10,443 nt of DNA from an uncultured Bermanella sp. (GCA_913054445.1 CAJXIK010000049.1:1-10443); one strand, 5' to 3'. Shown: positions 1-6,286, numbered from the stretch's first letter. Made by a program: numbers and translations. The notes: a model not told the origin generated them from the sequence alone.

Positions 1-2714
1 TAACAAACGATGGCCAATTTTCTGGCTATAGATATCGCCTCGGAGCGATTACGCACATCAAACTTGGTATAAATGTTGTGTAGATGCCACTTAACCGTCC
101 CCTCGGTGATGAAGAGTGTCGATGCCAACGCTTTATTACTCATGCCTTCCGCCAATAACTTCAAAATACTTAACTCTTTGTCGGTAATTTTTTCGAGCAG
201 CAGCTGACATAATTCCTCGCTTTCTGCGTCGTCGGCCTTATTCGCCGCATTATACTCGATGGCAAAACCCGTCATGATTGCCGCCAAAAACTGGGGGTCT
301 ATGCCCAGCCGCGCCAACGCCCCACGCTTCACCATTTCTATAAGCAATTGCTTGATATGCTCGCCTTCATCCAAGAATATCCGCACATAACCCTGTTCGG
401 ATGCCTTGATCAGGGCATTGCTCAAGGCACGTAGTGATTCACCCTGCTCACCCTTTTTAACCAGCGCCAGCACCTTAAGAATTAACAGCTCTACCACCCT
501 TCTTCTCTGCCCTAGACTTCGAGCCCTGTGAATGGAGGAAGACAGCAGAGACAATGGAGCATCTAACTGCGAACCTTCACAGATGAAAACCCTTAGGCGC
601 AGTGGATCGGACAACGCCGAAACCCAACGAGCGCCCACGCCCTCTGAGGGTTGCTCGAAGAGGCCGTGTTGCTCGATGAGGTTACGCGCCGACTCCACCC
701 TTCCTAGGCGCAGGCTGTACAATACTTCTTCGGCCAATAGAGTGAGCGCCACCCGCGGAAAATCACGGGCGAGACCCAAGGACTGCCCCTCCCGCAATAC
801 GACTAAACCTTCCTCACTCTGCCCCGCTATCATCTTCAGGCGCGCCTTCACTAAGTAGGCAGCCAGCAGCGAATCGGCGGAGCCTTGCTCCTTCACATAA
901 TAAAAACTTTCTTCGATGAGGGTGCTGGCCCGAGTTAAGTCGTTGCGCTCGTACAACATGGCAGCCAGTAATGCCGACAGCATGTTGCTCACATGGGCGC
1001 GGCTACCCAAATTTTTAGTGGCATCCTGCCTAGCTTGTTCACAATAGGGAATGGCTTCGCTATGACGCCCCTGCTTGGCCAATGAAATAGTCATGATAAT
1101 GGAGGACCAGGCATTGATATAAGCGGATTGATCCGTGCTCGGCAGGTGCTCGCAGGCATTGATATGCTGTGCGCACAGGGCAAAATTTGAGGTACATTTA
1201 CAGGCATAGGCAAAGATAGTGTGGGCGGTGGCGGCCTGAAAACCGCCCATGCCCTGCCAATTATTAAGCCAATGCTCGCTGGCCTGCTTGGCCTCATGGG
1301 CCTTGTCTTGCAGCCACCAGATGACACAGCGAATGAGCTCTAACGAGCAATTCAATTGTTCGCTATCTGGATTGGTGGCGGTCAAGGTAGACGCCTGCAC
1401 GATCTCAAGGTCGAGCAATGCCTCTTTATAACGATGGGTAAAGGCGAGGGACCAGGCACGAAACACCCTCAGTTTAGGCCTAGCATCGATAATAGTGAGC
1501 GGTAATTTGCTAATCCAAGACAAGAGATTGCTGTGCTCGCCCCTGTGCTGCACCACCGTTTTGGCATAATTGGCGATCCACTGCGCGGCCAGCTCATAGT
1601 TACCCGCCTGTAATGTGTATTGTATGCCTTCATCGAGGTGGTTATTGTCTTTGAACCAGAGCGCGCCCTTGGCCAGCAGCTCGACCCCATAGCCATTTTT
1701 AGATAATTCGGGACGGGCGAGTAGATATTCGGTTAACAGCGAGTGAAAGCGATACCACTTGCCCACTCTATCTAACGACACGATAAGTAGGTTGCACTCG
1801 ACCAATGTGTCGATAACAGCTGCTGCCTGCTCGTCACCGGTTAGGTGCTCACATAAATCGCCACAGAAGCGATCGAATTGCGCGGCCGCCACCATGATCT
1901 TACGCTGCTGGCCATTCAACTGCGTGAGTATATAAGAGGTGAGGTATTCCACTAGGTTGCTATTGCAGCCGGATATGGATTCGATGAGGGTATCTGAGTT
2001 TAAGGTTTCATCGAGGGAGAGGGTCGCCAACTGCACCGCAGCGGGCCAACCTTCGGTCTTTGACCAGACCGCCTCTAGTTGGTCGGGGCGCATATCCAGT
2101 GGCTGGCTATGGCTGAGCACAGTAGCCACTTCTTCTAGGGTAAACTTGAGCCGGTCTGAACCAATTTCTTTATATTCTCTGCGCAGCTTCAAGTCGGAGG
2201 TGGTGAAAGGCACTTTTTCACGACTGCCGATGATGACGCGAATTCTGGTGCTGTCGATGTGACAAATCCACCTCACTAATTCGTGAATCTCTGATTCCGA
2301 AATATAATGAAAATCATCGATGAATAAGTAAAAGAGGTCACCGCATGTGGCTAAGACCTCGAGGATCAGTTGCTTTAGGGTCTCTGTGCTGTTGACATCC
2401 CCCGACTCTAAGTGGGCTAGCACCTTAAAGGTTAGCTCTTGATCTATGGTTTCTAACGCCTTAGATAGATAGCGGAGAAAGCGCGACAGCTCGTTGTCTT
2501 CGGAGTCGAGGCTCAACCACACACACTGATTGCCATTGCTCGAATAATGGCCATACAACTGCGACATGTACACCGACTTACCGTAGCCAGCAGGCGCGCA
2601 CACTAGGGTCAAACCGTAGTTATTAACAGGCTCGCCTGCTAAGCGTCGAGTAATCGCATGGCCGATACTTGGCGGTAGCATCTTGGTTTCGATGAGGTAA
2701 TCAACATCACTCAT
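1..2714 (-). CDS. LuxR-family ATP-dependent (LAL, MalT/AlkS-like) transcriptional activator, 3' end cut by window edge
   Basis: I translated the minus strand from ATG at 2714 to position 3 and found 904 codons without a stop; two bases (TA) of the next codon remain, so the stop is probably just outside the window. MalT is about 900 and AlkS about 880 residues, so the gene is essentially full length. The N-terminal NTPase has a Walker A APAGYGKS (residues 40-47) and a Walker B LFYLFIDDFH (127-136, D133/D134). The middle (about 350-800) is helical and Ala/Leu-rich, as expected for the TPR-like sensor arm of this class. A LuxR/GerE helix-turn-helix lies at about 843-899 (ITDKELSILKLLAEGMSNKA, then TEGTVKWHLHNIYTK). 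LAL proteins bind an inducer and ATP, oligomerise and activate promoters. It is divergent from the CYP153 genes, as expected of an alkane-responsive AlkS-like activator, but the inducer and targets are inference. Confidence 0.93.
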   Translation of the reverse strand, partial: MSDVDYLIETKMLPPSIGHAITRRLAGEPVNNYGLTLVCAPAGYGKSVYMSQLYGHYSSNGNQCVWLSLDSEDNELSRFLRYLSKALETIDQELTFKVLAHLESGDVNSTETLKQLILEVLATCGDLFYLFIDDFHYISESEIHELVRWICHIDSTRIRVIIGSREKVPFTTSDLKLRREYKEIGSDRLKFTLEEVATVLSHSQPLDMRPDQLEAVWSKTEGWPAAVQLATLSLDETLNSDTLIESISGCNSNLVEYLTSYILTQLNGQQRKIMVAAAQFDRFCGDLCEHLTGDEQAAAVIDTLVECNLLIVSLDRVGKWYRFHSLLTEYLLARPELSKNGYGVELLAKGALWFKDNNHLDEGIQYTLQAGNYELAAQWIANYAKTVVQHRGEHSNLLSWISKLPLTIIDARPKLRVFRAWSLAFTHRYKEALLDLEIVQASTLTATNPDSEQLNCSLELIRCVIWWLQDKAHEAKQASEHWLNNWQGMGGFQAATAHTIFAYACKCTSNFALCAQHINACEHLPSTDQSAYINAWSSIIMTISLAKQGRHSEAIPYCEQARQDATKNLGSRAHVSNMLSALLAAMLYERNDLTRASTLIEESFYYVKEQGSADSLLAAYLVKARLKMIAGQSEEGLVVLREGQSLGLARDFPRVALTLLAEEVLYSLRLGRVESARNLIEQHGLFEQPSEGVGARWVSALSDPLRLRVFICEGSQLDAPLSLLSSSIHRARSLGQRRRVVELLILKVLALVKKGEQGESLRALSNALIKASEQGYVRIFLDEGEHIKQLLIEMVKRGALARLGIDPQFLAAIMTGFAIEYNAANKADDAESEELCQLLLEKITDKELSILKLLAEGMSNKALASTLFITEGTVKWHLHNIYTKFDVRNRSEAISIARKLAIVC

Positions 2715-2921
2715 GGCGTTACAAACTTTCCCATCGTTCCAATTGAATGCATGATATTGCTCACAATGCTGCCCTGGTTCTTTAATGGCATTAAGAAAAT
2801 AGCCTTATAGATGATAATGTTTCTGCGCGCCATAAACCAGAACCCAGTGGGGTTTAGCCGTAAATCGCAGTCAATGGCCACGCCTTGTGTGCGCCTCATA
2901 GCCCATAATTTTTACGTTAAA

Positions 2922-2985
2922 TAATCCACCACAAGTTGCGATTTGGTTTTCTAGTGCTATCTTTTTGTAGATAACCCACCACAAA
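2922..2985. repeat. Direct repeat TAAYCCACCACAA, two copies 50 bp apart
   Basis: TAATCCACCACAAG at 2922-2935 and TAACCCACCACAAA at 2972-2985 agree at 12 of 14 positions and are exactly 50 bp apart, close to five helical turns, flanking promoter block A. On the minus strand they read TTGTGGTGG. LAL activators such as MalT bind G-rich, asymmetric, repeated boxes, so these could be regulator sites. The second promoter copy (near 4494-4557) does not carry them, so they may instead control the regulator gene itself. Confidence 0.4.
2933..2973 (+). promoter_or_regulatory. Promoter/operator block A (duplicate of 4505-4545)
   Basis: Positions 2933-2971 match 4505-4543 at 34 of 39 bases without gaps, far better than the flanking DNA. 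The core TTTTCTAGT-R-CTATCTTTT (2947-2965) is nearly invariant and is followed by GTAGA. A possible -35 (TTGGTT, 2943-2948) and -10 (TAGATA, 2968-2973) are 19 bp apart, a long spacer that usually needs an activator. Conservation after duplication points to a functional binding site or core promoter, plausibly for the divergent LAL regulator. The assignment of boxes is inference; the conservation is directly visible. Confidence 0.6.
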
Positions 2986-3025
2986 GGACTAGACCCAGGG
3001 CGCCCGTTTTTTTGTGAAATACTCG

Positions 3026-3046
3026 GGCTAAGATCAGGGTTTAGCC
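3026..3046 (+). promoter_or_regulatory. Inverted repeat GGCTAA-N9-TTAGCC upstream of P450-1
   Basis: Perfect 6-bp arms (3026-3031 and 3041-3046) surround a 9-base spacer. The equivalent position upstream of the ferredoxin (4597-4617) keeps the same arms with one mismatch and the same spacer length, although the spacer sequence has changed. Retention of symmetry with a drifting centre suggests a dimeric protein site or a leader-RNA stem. Confidence 0.5.
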
Positions 3047-3102
3047 ATTTGTTAGGCATCAATTAGCTAGGCATAAAGTAACAGGCGCACATGAGGGTAT
3101 CG

Positions 3103-3152
3103 TTAAATGGTGGTTTGAATGGCGTGAAAGTACCCAGCCTGAATCTCAAATG
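3103..3152 (+). pseudogene. Remnant of a deleted [2Fe-2S] ferredoxin gene (3' end only)
   Basis: These 50 bases align with the last 17 sense codons of the intact ferredoxin (4902-4952) with 42 identities, eight substitutions and one single-base deletion. Read in frame the start gives LNGGLNGVKV against LNGDLDGMEV in the intact gene, after which the 1-base deletion (near 3132) shifts the frame. The stop codon of the parent is not preserved. The four cluster cysteines and the start codon are gone: the parental ATG position reads TTA at 3064-3066. Spacing shows that about 221 bp were lost relative to the intact copy, plus about 8 bp gained before the P450 ribosome-binding site. The divergence (84% identity) resembles that of the flanking P450 pair, so this is best read as a deletion scar in a duplicated promoter-ferredoxin-P450 unit. 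Confidence 0.82.
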
Positions 3153-3181
3153 CAGTCACAGCCCACAAGGAAACAAATTCT

Positions 3182-4450
3182 ATGAGCACCCCTCTAACCG
3201 CTGATTTTATAGTCGACCCCTATAGCGTCCCACTTGACAGCATAGATGTTAGTGATTCTCGCATGTTTTTGCACCACACCGCATGGAAGGCCTACTTCGA
3301 GCGACTGCGCAATGAAGACCCCATTCACTTTCAAAAAGAAAGCGATTTTGGCCCGTTCTGGTCCATCACCCGCTTCGAAGACATTCAATTTGTAGATAAG
3401 CACCATGAATTATTTTCATCGGAGCCCGCCGTGGTTATAGGTGACATGACCGAGGAGCTGCCGCTGGAGATGTTCATCGCTATGGACAACCCGCGCCACG
3501 ATGAACAACGAGTGGCGGCGCAGCCTGTGGTGGCCCCTAAAAACTTAGCGGAGATGGAGTCCCTAATAAAAGAACGAGTTGACATCATCCTAGACAGCCT
3601 GCCCATTGGTGAAACCTTCGACTGGGTAGATAAAGTGTCTATCGAGCTCACAGGGCAGATGCTGGCCACCCTATTCGACTTCCCCCAAGAAGATCGTCGT
3701 AAGTTAACCTATTGGTCTGACCTCGCGTTAGATTTACCTGAAGTCACGGGGGGTGATGGCACCCACGAGGTACGCAACGCGGGCTTACAAGAATGTTTCC
3801 AGCGTTTCAATGAACTGTGGGAAGAACGAACAAAATTAAGCGATGCCGAAAGAGCCGATAAATTCGACCTGATTAGCCTGCTACAAAACAGCGAAAAGAC
3901 CAAAGACATGGTCGATAGGCCCATGGAGTTTTTGGGCAACATCATGCTGTTGATTGTGGGCGGTAACGATACCACTCGAAACTCACTCACAGGGGGCATA
4001 TTGGCCATCAATAAGTACCCAGATGAATTCGAAAAGATAAAGAAAAACCCGGGCCTCATTCCCAACATGGTGCCCGAAATCATTCGTTGGCAAACCCCCT
4101 TGTCGCACATGCGTCGTATCGCCACACAGGATGTTGAGCTAGGGGGTAAGACCATCAAGAAAGGCGATAAAGTGGTCATGTGGTACGCCTCGGGTAATCG
4201 TGATGAGCGTGTCATCGACAACCCAGATGCCTTTATTGTCGACCGCCCTAAGGCTCGCCACCACCTATCGTTTGGCTTTGGTATTCATCGCTGCATGGGC
4301 AACCGTTTAGCTGAGATGCAAATACGCATCACCTGGGAAGAGATCTTGAAGCGCTTCGAAAAAATCGAGGTCATGAAGGAACCGAGCTATGTAAAATCTA
4401 ATTTTGTGAAGGGTTATACCGAGTTACTGGTAAAACTTACTGCTAAGTAG
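3182..4450 (+). CDS. CYP153-family cytochrome P450 (alkane/fatty-acid terminal hydroxylase), copy 1
   Basis: This 422-residue soluble class I P450 has the I-helix oxygen-activation motif GGNDTT (260-265), the K-helix ExxR (E299-R302, in EIIRWQTPL) and the haem-binding loop HLSFGFGIHRCMGN with the axial Cys371. The GGNDTTRNS, HMRRIA and SFGFGIHRCMGNRLAEMQ signatures are typical of CYP153, whose known members hydroxylate the terminal carbon of alkanes, fatty acids or related molecules with electrons from an NAD(P)H-ferredoxin reductase and a [2Fe-2S] ferredoxin. The start at 3182 has a Shine-Dalgarno AAGGA about 9 bases upstream, in a leader shared with copy 2. No signal peptide or membrane segment is seen. 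It lacks its own ferredoxin, which is only a scar upstream, so it presumably uses the one at 4635. It is about 84% identical to copy 2. The exact substrate cannot be told from the sequence. Confidence 0.95.
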   Translation: MSTPLTADFIVDPYSVPLDSIDVSDSRMFLHHTAWKAYFERLRNEDPIHFQKESDFGPFWSITRFEDIQFVDKHHELFSSEPAVVIGDMTEELPLEMFIAMDNPRHDEQRVAAQPVVAPKNLAEMESLIKERVDIILDSLPIGETFDWVDKVSIELTGQMLATLFDFPQEDRRKLTYWSDLALDLPEVTGGDGTHEVRNAGLQECFQRFNELWEERTKLSDAERADKFDLISLLQNSEKTKDMVDRPMEFLGNIMLLIVGGNDTTRNSLTGGILAINKYPDEFEKIKKNPGLIPNMVPEIIRWQTPLSHMRRIATQDVELGGKTIKKGDKVVMWYASGNRDERVIDNPDAFIVDRPKARHHLSFGFGIHRCMGNRLAEMQIRITWEEILKRFEKIEVMKEPSYVKSNFVKGYTELLVKLTAK

Positions 4451-4504
4451 ATGCTCGCCTAATCATTGAAAAACCCATGTTTTTTGAGTAGAATTGCTCG
4501 TCGT

Positions 4505-4545
4505 AAGTTGCAACTTGCTTTTCTAGTACTATCTTTTGGTAGAAT
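4505..4545 (+). promoter_or_regulatory. Promoter/operator block B upstream of ferredoxin-P450-2
   Basis: Homologous to block A (34 of 39 identical). A -10-like TAGAAT (4540-4545) and a -35-like TTGCTT (4515-4520) are 19 bp apart, with TTTTCTAGT-A-CTATCTTTT between and overlapping. The block begins with a perfect 12-base palindrome AAGTTGCAACTT (4505-4516), only half kept in block A. If the boxes are right, transcription would begin near 4552 and leave a leader of about 80 bases before the ferredoxin. A long spacer and weak -35 fit an activator-dependent promoter; binding by the LAL regulator is inference. Confidence 0.58.
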
Positions 4546-4596
4546 ATGTCCTAGTAAAAAGCTAAGCGGAACTTGCCTTCTTTCGTGCATCATTCG

Positions 4597-4617
4597 GGCT
4601 AATATCGAAAATCAGCC
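4597..4617 (+). promoter_or_regulatory. Inverted repeat GGCTAA-N9-TCAGCC in the ferredoxin leader
   Basis: Counterpart of the inverted repeat at 3026-3046: arms 4597-4602 and 4612-4617, same 9-base spacer, five of six positions paired. It ends 17 bases before the ferredoxin ATG and just before its ribosome-binding site (GAGGT, 4624-4628), so it could be an operator or a leader stem affecting translation. Confidence 0.45.
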
Positions 4618-4634
4618 GTTTACGAGGTATCAAA

Positions 4635-4955
4635 ATGATAAAAATTATTTTTAAAGAACACTCTGGAGCCGTACACGAAGTAACCGGCACAGAGGGTGAA
4701 TCTTTAATGGATGTCGCCATGAATAACATGGTACCTGGTATCGATGGCGACTGCGGCGGTGATTGCGCCTGTGGCACCTGCCATGTGATCGTTGCAGCAG
4801 ACTGGGCTAATAAGCTAGCACAAGCCAATGGCGAAGAAGACGCCTTAATTGGTATGACACCCGATAAACAAGACGGATCAAGACTCGCTTGTCAGGTTGT
4901 TTTGAATGGTGATTTGGATGGTATGGAAGTAACCCTGCCTGAATTTCAAATGTAA
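4635..4955 (+). CDS. [2Fe-2S] ferredoxin (adrenodoxin/putidaredoxin type), redox partner of the P450s
   Basis: A 106-residue acidic ferredoxin with cluster ligands Cys40, Cys46, Cys49 and Cys86 (C-x5-C-x2-C-x36-C), in DCGGDCACGTCHV and RLACQV, the spacing of adrenodoxin/putidaredoxin-type proteins that pass single electrons from an NAD(P)H-dependent flavoprotein reductase to class I P450s. Asp/Glu residues around 67-80 (GEEDALIGMTPDKQ) match the partner-binding acidic helix of the family. The ATG at 4635 is preceded by GAGGT at good spacing and the length is normal. It lies 18 bases before P450-2 with an AAAGGAAA site between, so the two are surely co-transcribed and co-translated. It is the only intact ferredoxin seen here; a second copy was deleted upstream of P450-1. 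No reductase gene is in the window. Confidence 0.95.
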   Translation: MIKIIFKEHSGAVHEVTGTEGESLMDVAMNNMVPGIDGDCGGDCACGTCHVIVAADWANKLAQANGEEDALIGMTPDKQDGSRLACQVVLNGDLDGMEVTLPEFQM

Positions 4956-4973
4956 CCAAAGGAAACAAATACT

Positions 4974-6242
4974 ATGAGCATGCCTAAACTAGAAGACCTG
5001 ACACTCGACCCTTACAGCCTTGCACTTGACAGCATAGATGTGAGCGACTCTCGCATATTCCAACACGGCACCGCGTGGGAAAGCTATTTCGAGAGACTGC
5101 GTAACGAAGACCCAGTTCACTTTCAGAAAGAAAGCCCTTTTGGCCCATTTTGGTCCATCACTCGTTTCGAAGACATTCAATTTGTAGATAAGCACCATGA
5201 ATTGTTTTCGTCTGAGCCCAGTATCCTCATTGGCGACATGACCGATGAGCTACCGCTGGAGATGTTCATCGCCATGGACAACCCACGCCACGATGAACAG
5301 CGTGTGGCCGCACAGCCTGTGGTGGCCCCTAGAAACCTAGCGGACATGGAATCCCTCATCCGCGAGCGTGTTTCTGCCATCCTCGATGACCTACCCGTTG
5401 GCGAAACCTTCGATTGGGTAGACAAGGTATCCATCGAATTAACTGGCCAGATGCTGGCCACCTTATTCGACTTCCCACAGGAAGAGCGTCGTAAACTGCC
5501 CTACTGGTCTGACCTAGCCGTTGGTTTGCCAGAAATTTCCGGTGGCGATGTCACCGTAGAGGAGCGTAATGCGGGCTTGCAGGCCTGTTTCCAGCGCTTC
5601 AATGAGATTTGGCAAGAAAGAGCGAGCCTCAGCGACGAAGAAAGAGCGGGCAAGTTCGACCTAATTAGCCTATTGCAAAACAGCGAAAAAACCAAAGACA
5701 TGGCCGATAGACCCATGGAATTCTTGGGCAACATCATGCTGTTGATTGTGGGTGGTAACGACACCACGCGAAATTCAATCACCGGTGGTGTTGTGGCGCT
5801 CAATAAGAATCCAGGTGAATTCGACAAGCTCAAGAATAACCCAAGCCTGATTCCAAACATGGTGTCTGAGATCATTCGCTGGCAGACACCCTTAGCTCAC
5901 ATGCGTCGTATTGCTACGGAAGATGTGGAGCTAAACGGTAAAACCATCAAGAAAGGCGACAAGGTTGTCATGTGGTATGCCTCGGGTAACCGTGACGAGC
6001 GTGTCATCCCTAACCCAGATGACTTCATCGTCGACCGTGCTAAGGCTCGCCATCACCTTTCGTTTGGTTTTGGTATTCACCGCTGCATGGGTAACCGTCT
6101 GGCTGAGATGCAGATCCGCATCACCTGGGAAGAGATCTTGAAGCGTTTCGATAGTATCGAAGTCGTGCAGGACCCTACCTATGTTAAGTCAAACTTCGTG
6201 AAAGGTTATACCGAATTATTGGTAAAGCTAACCGCCAAGTAG
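4974..6242 (+). CDS. CYP153-family cytochrome P450 (alkane/fatty-acid terminal hydroxylase), copy 2
   Basis: A 422-residue paralogue of the P450 at 3182, aligned without gaps and identical at about 355 positions. It keeps GGNDTT (260-265), E299/R302 and the axial Cys371 in SFGFGIHRCMGNRLAE, so it should be an active haem-thiolate monooxygenase of the CYP153 type. Differences cluster in the first 36 residues, at 181-205 (AVGLPEISGG against ALDLPEVTGG, the likely F-G region that shapes substrate entry) and at 269-298 after the I-helix core; the haem loop and the 61-80 and 102-119 stretches are identical. That pattern suggests a shared redox partner but possibly different substrate range, which is inference. 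It is the second gene of a ferredoxin-P450 operon and is followed by a strong hairpin at 6250. Confidence 0.95.
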   Translation: MSMPKLEDLTLDPYSLALDSIDVSDSRIFQHGTAWESYFERLRNEDPVHFQKESPFGPFWSITRFEDIQFVDKHHELFSSEPSILIGDMTDELPLEMFIAMDNPRHDEQRVAAQPVVAPRNLADMESLIRERVSAILDDLPVGETFDWVDKVSIELTGQMLATLFDFPQEERRKLPYWSDLAVGLPEISGGDVTVEERNAGLQACFQRFNEIWQERASLSDEERAGKFDLISLLQNSEKTKDMADRPMEFLGNIMLLIVGGNDTTRNSITGGVVALNKNPGEFDKLKNNPSLIPNMVSEIIRWQTPLAHMRRIATEDVELNGKTIKKGDKVVMWYASGNRDERVIPNPDDFIVDRAKARHHLSFGFGIHRCMGNRLAEMQIRITWEEILKRFDSIEVVQDPTYVKSNFVKGYTELLVKLTAK

Positions 6243-6286
6243 TTTACTGACGCACCATCAGCCTGCTGATGGTGCGTATTAGTAAA
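6243..6286 (+). terminator. Strong hairpin after P450-2, probable transcription end
   Basis: Perfect 12-bp stem ACGCACCATCAG (6250-6261) / CTGATGGTGCGT (6266-6277) with a CCTG loop, begun eight bases after the P450 stop. Outer arms TTTACT (6243-6248) and AGTAAA (6281-6286) can extend it with a small internal loop. There is no following T-tract, so it may act as a 3'-end stabilising stem or a Rho-assisted terminator rather than a classical intrinsic one. Confidence 0.6.

Larger units (their letters stand above)
2715..3181. other. Divergent intergenic region between the LAL regulator and the first P450
   Basis: This 467-bp gap carries no convincing gene. Short open frames on the minus strand exist but their peptides look like no known family and overlap conserved promoter elements. 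The regulator-proximal part (2715-2900) holds a small hairpin AACCC-AGTG-GGGTT at 2842-2855 and otherwise nothing I recognise. The P450-proximal part (about 2902-3063) is homologous to the region upstream of the ferredoxin, and 3103-3152 is a remnant of a ferredoxin gene. The regulator's own promoter must lie here but I cannot place it. No strong Shine-Dalgarno precedes the regulator ATG; a GGGAAAG lies about 11 bases upstream. Confidence 0.7.
4451..4634 (+). other. Gap between P450-1 and ferredoxin; carries the second promoter copy
   Basis: No clear terminator follows the first P450, only a T-run at 4480-4485 without a stable stem. From about 4474 the DNA resembles the region upstream of P450-1. 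A 62-codon frame starting at 4466 runs through the promoter elements into the ferredoxin start and is not credible as a gene. The ferredoxin thus probably has its own promoter, with possible read-through from P450-1. Confidence 0.6.
2902..6242 (+). repeat. Tandem duplication of a promoter-ferredoxin-CYP153 unit
   Basis: Unit A runs about 2902-4450 and unit B about 4474-6242. Corresponding points keep almost constant offsets: 1572 at the left end (CCCAT 2902/4474; AAGTTG 2933/4505), 1571 at GGGCTA (3025/4596) and at AGGYATCAA (3054/4625), then 1792 through the whole P450 coding region. The jump of 221 marks the ferredoxin deletion in unit A. The two P450 genes share a 38-base identical run (3374-3411 and 5166-5203). 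The duplication is ancient enough for about 16% protein divergence, so it is not an assembly artefact. Confidence 0.85.

Noticed and set aside
532..858. Plus-strand frame of 108 codons opposite the LAL regulator
   Set aside because: Antisense shadow of a complete, domain-bearing coding region; low-complexity Ser/Arg-rich peptide.
2998..3005. Palindrome GGGCGCCC as a regulator site
   Set aside because: Only eight bases and absent from the second promoter copy.
2711..3062. Two overlapping minus-strand open frames (62 and 63 codons) between the regulator and P450-1
   Set aside because: No recognisable protein family, no good ribosome site, and the upstream one runs through the conserved promoter elements. 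The near-overlap TGA/ATG at the regulator start looks accidental.
3709..4221. 170-codon minus-strand frame inside P450-1
   Set aside because: Mirror frame of the P450; its counterpart in P450-2 is shorter and interrupted differently, as expected for a by-product of coding constraint.
4505..4516. Perfect palindrome AAGTTGCAACTT as a stand-alone operator
   Set aside because: Its right half is not kept in the duplicated promoter (AAGTTGCGATTT), so symmetry alone may be chance; kept only as part of block B.
4466..4654. 62-codon plus-strand frame between P450-1 and the ferredoxin
   Set aside because: It crosses the duplicated promoter and enters the ferredoxin gene in another frame; peptide unrelated to known proteins.
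6250..6277. Hairpin as a recombination or attachment site marking an island edge
   Set aside because: No second copy, integrase or tRNA gene in the window; its place right after a stop codon is explained by a transcript end.
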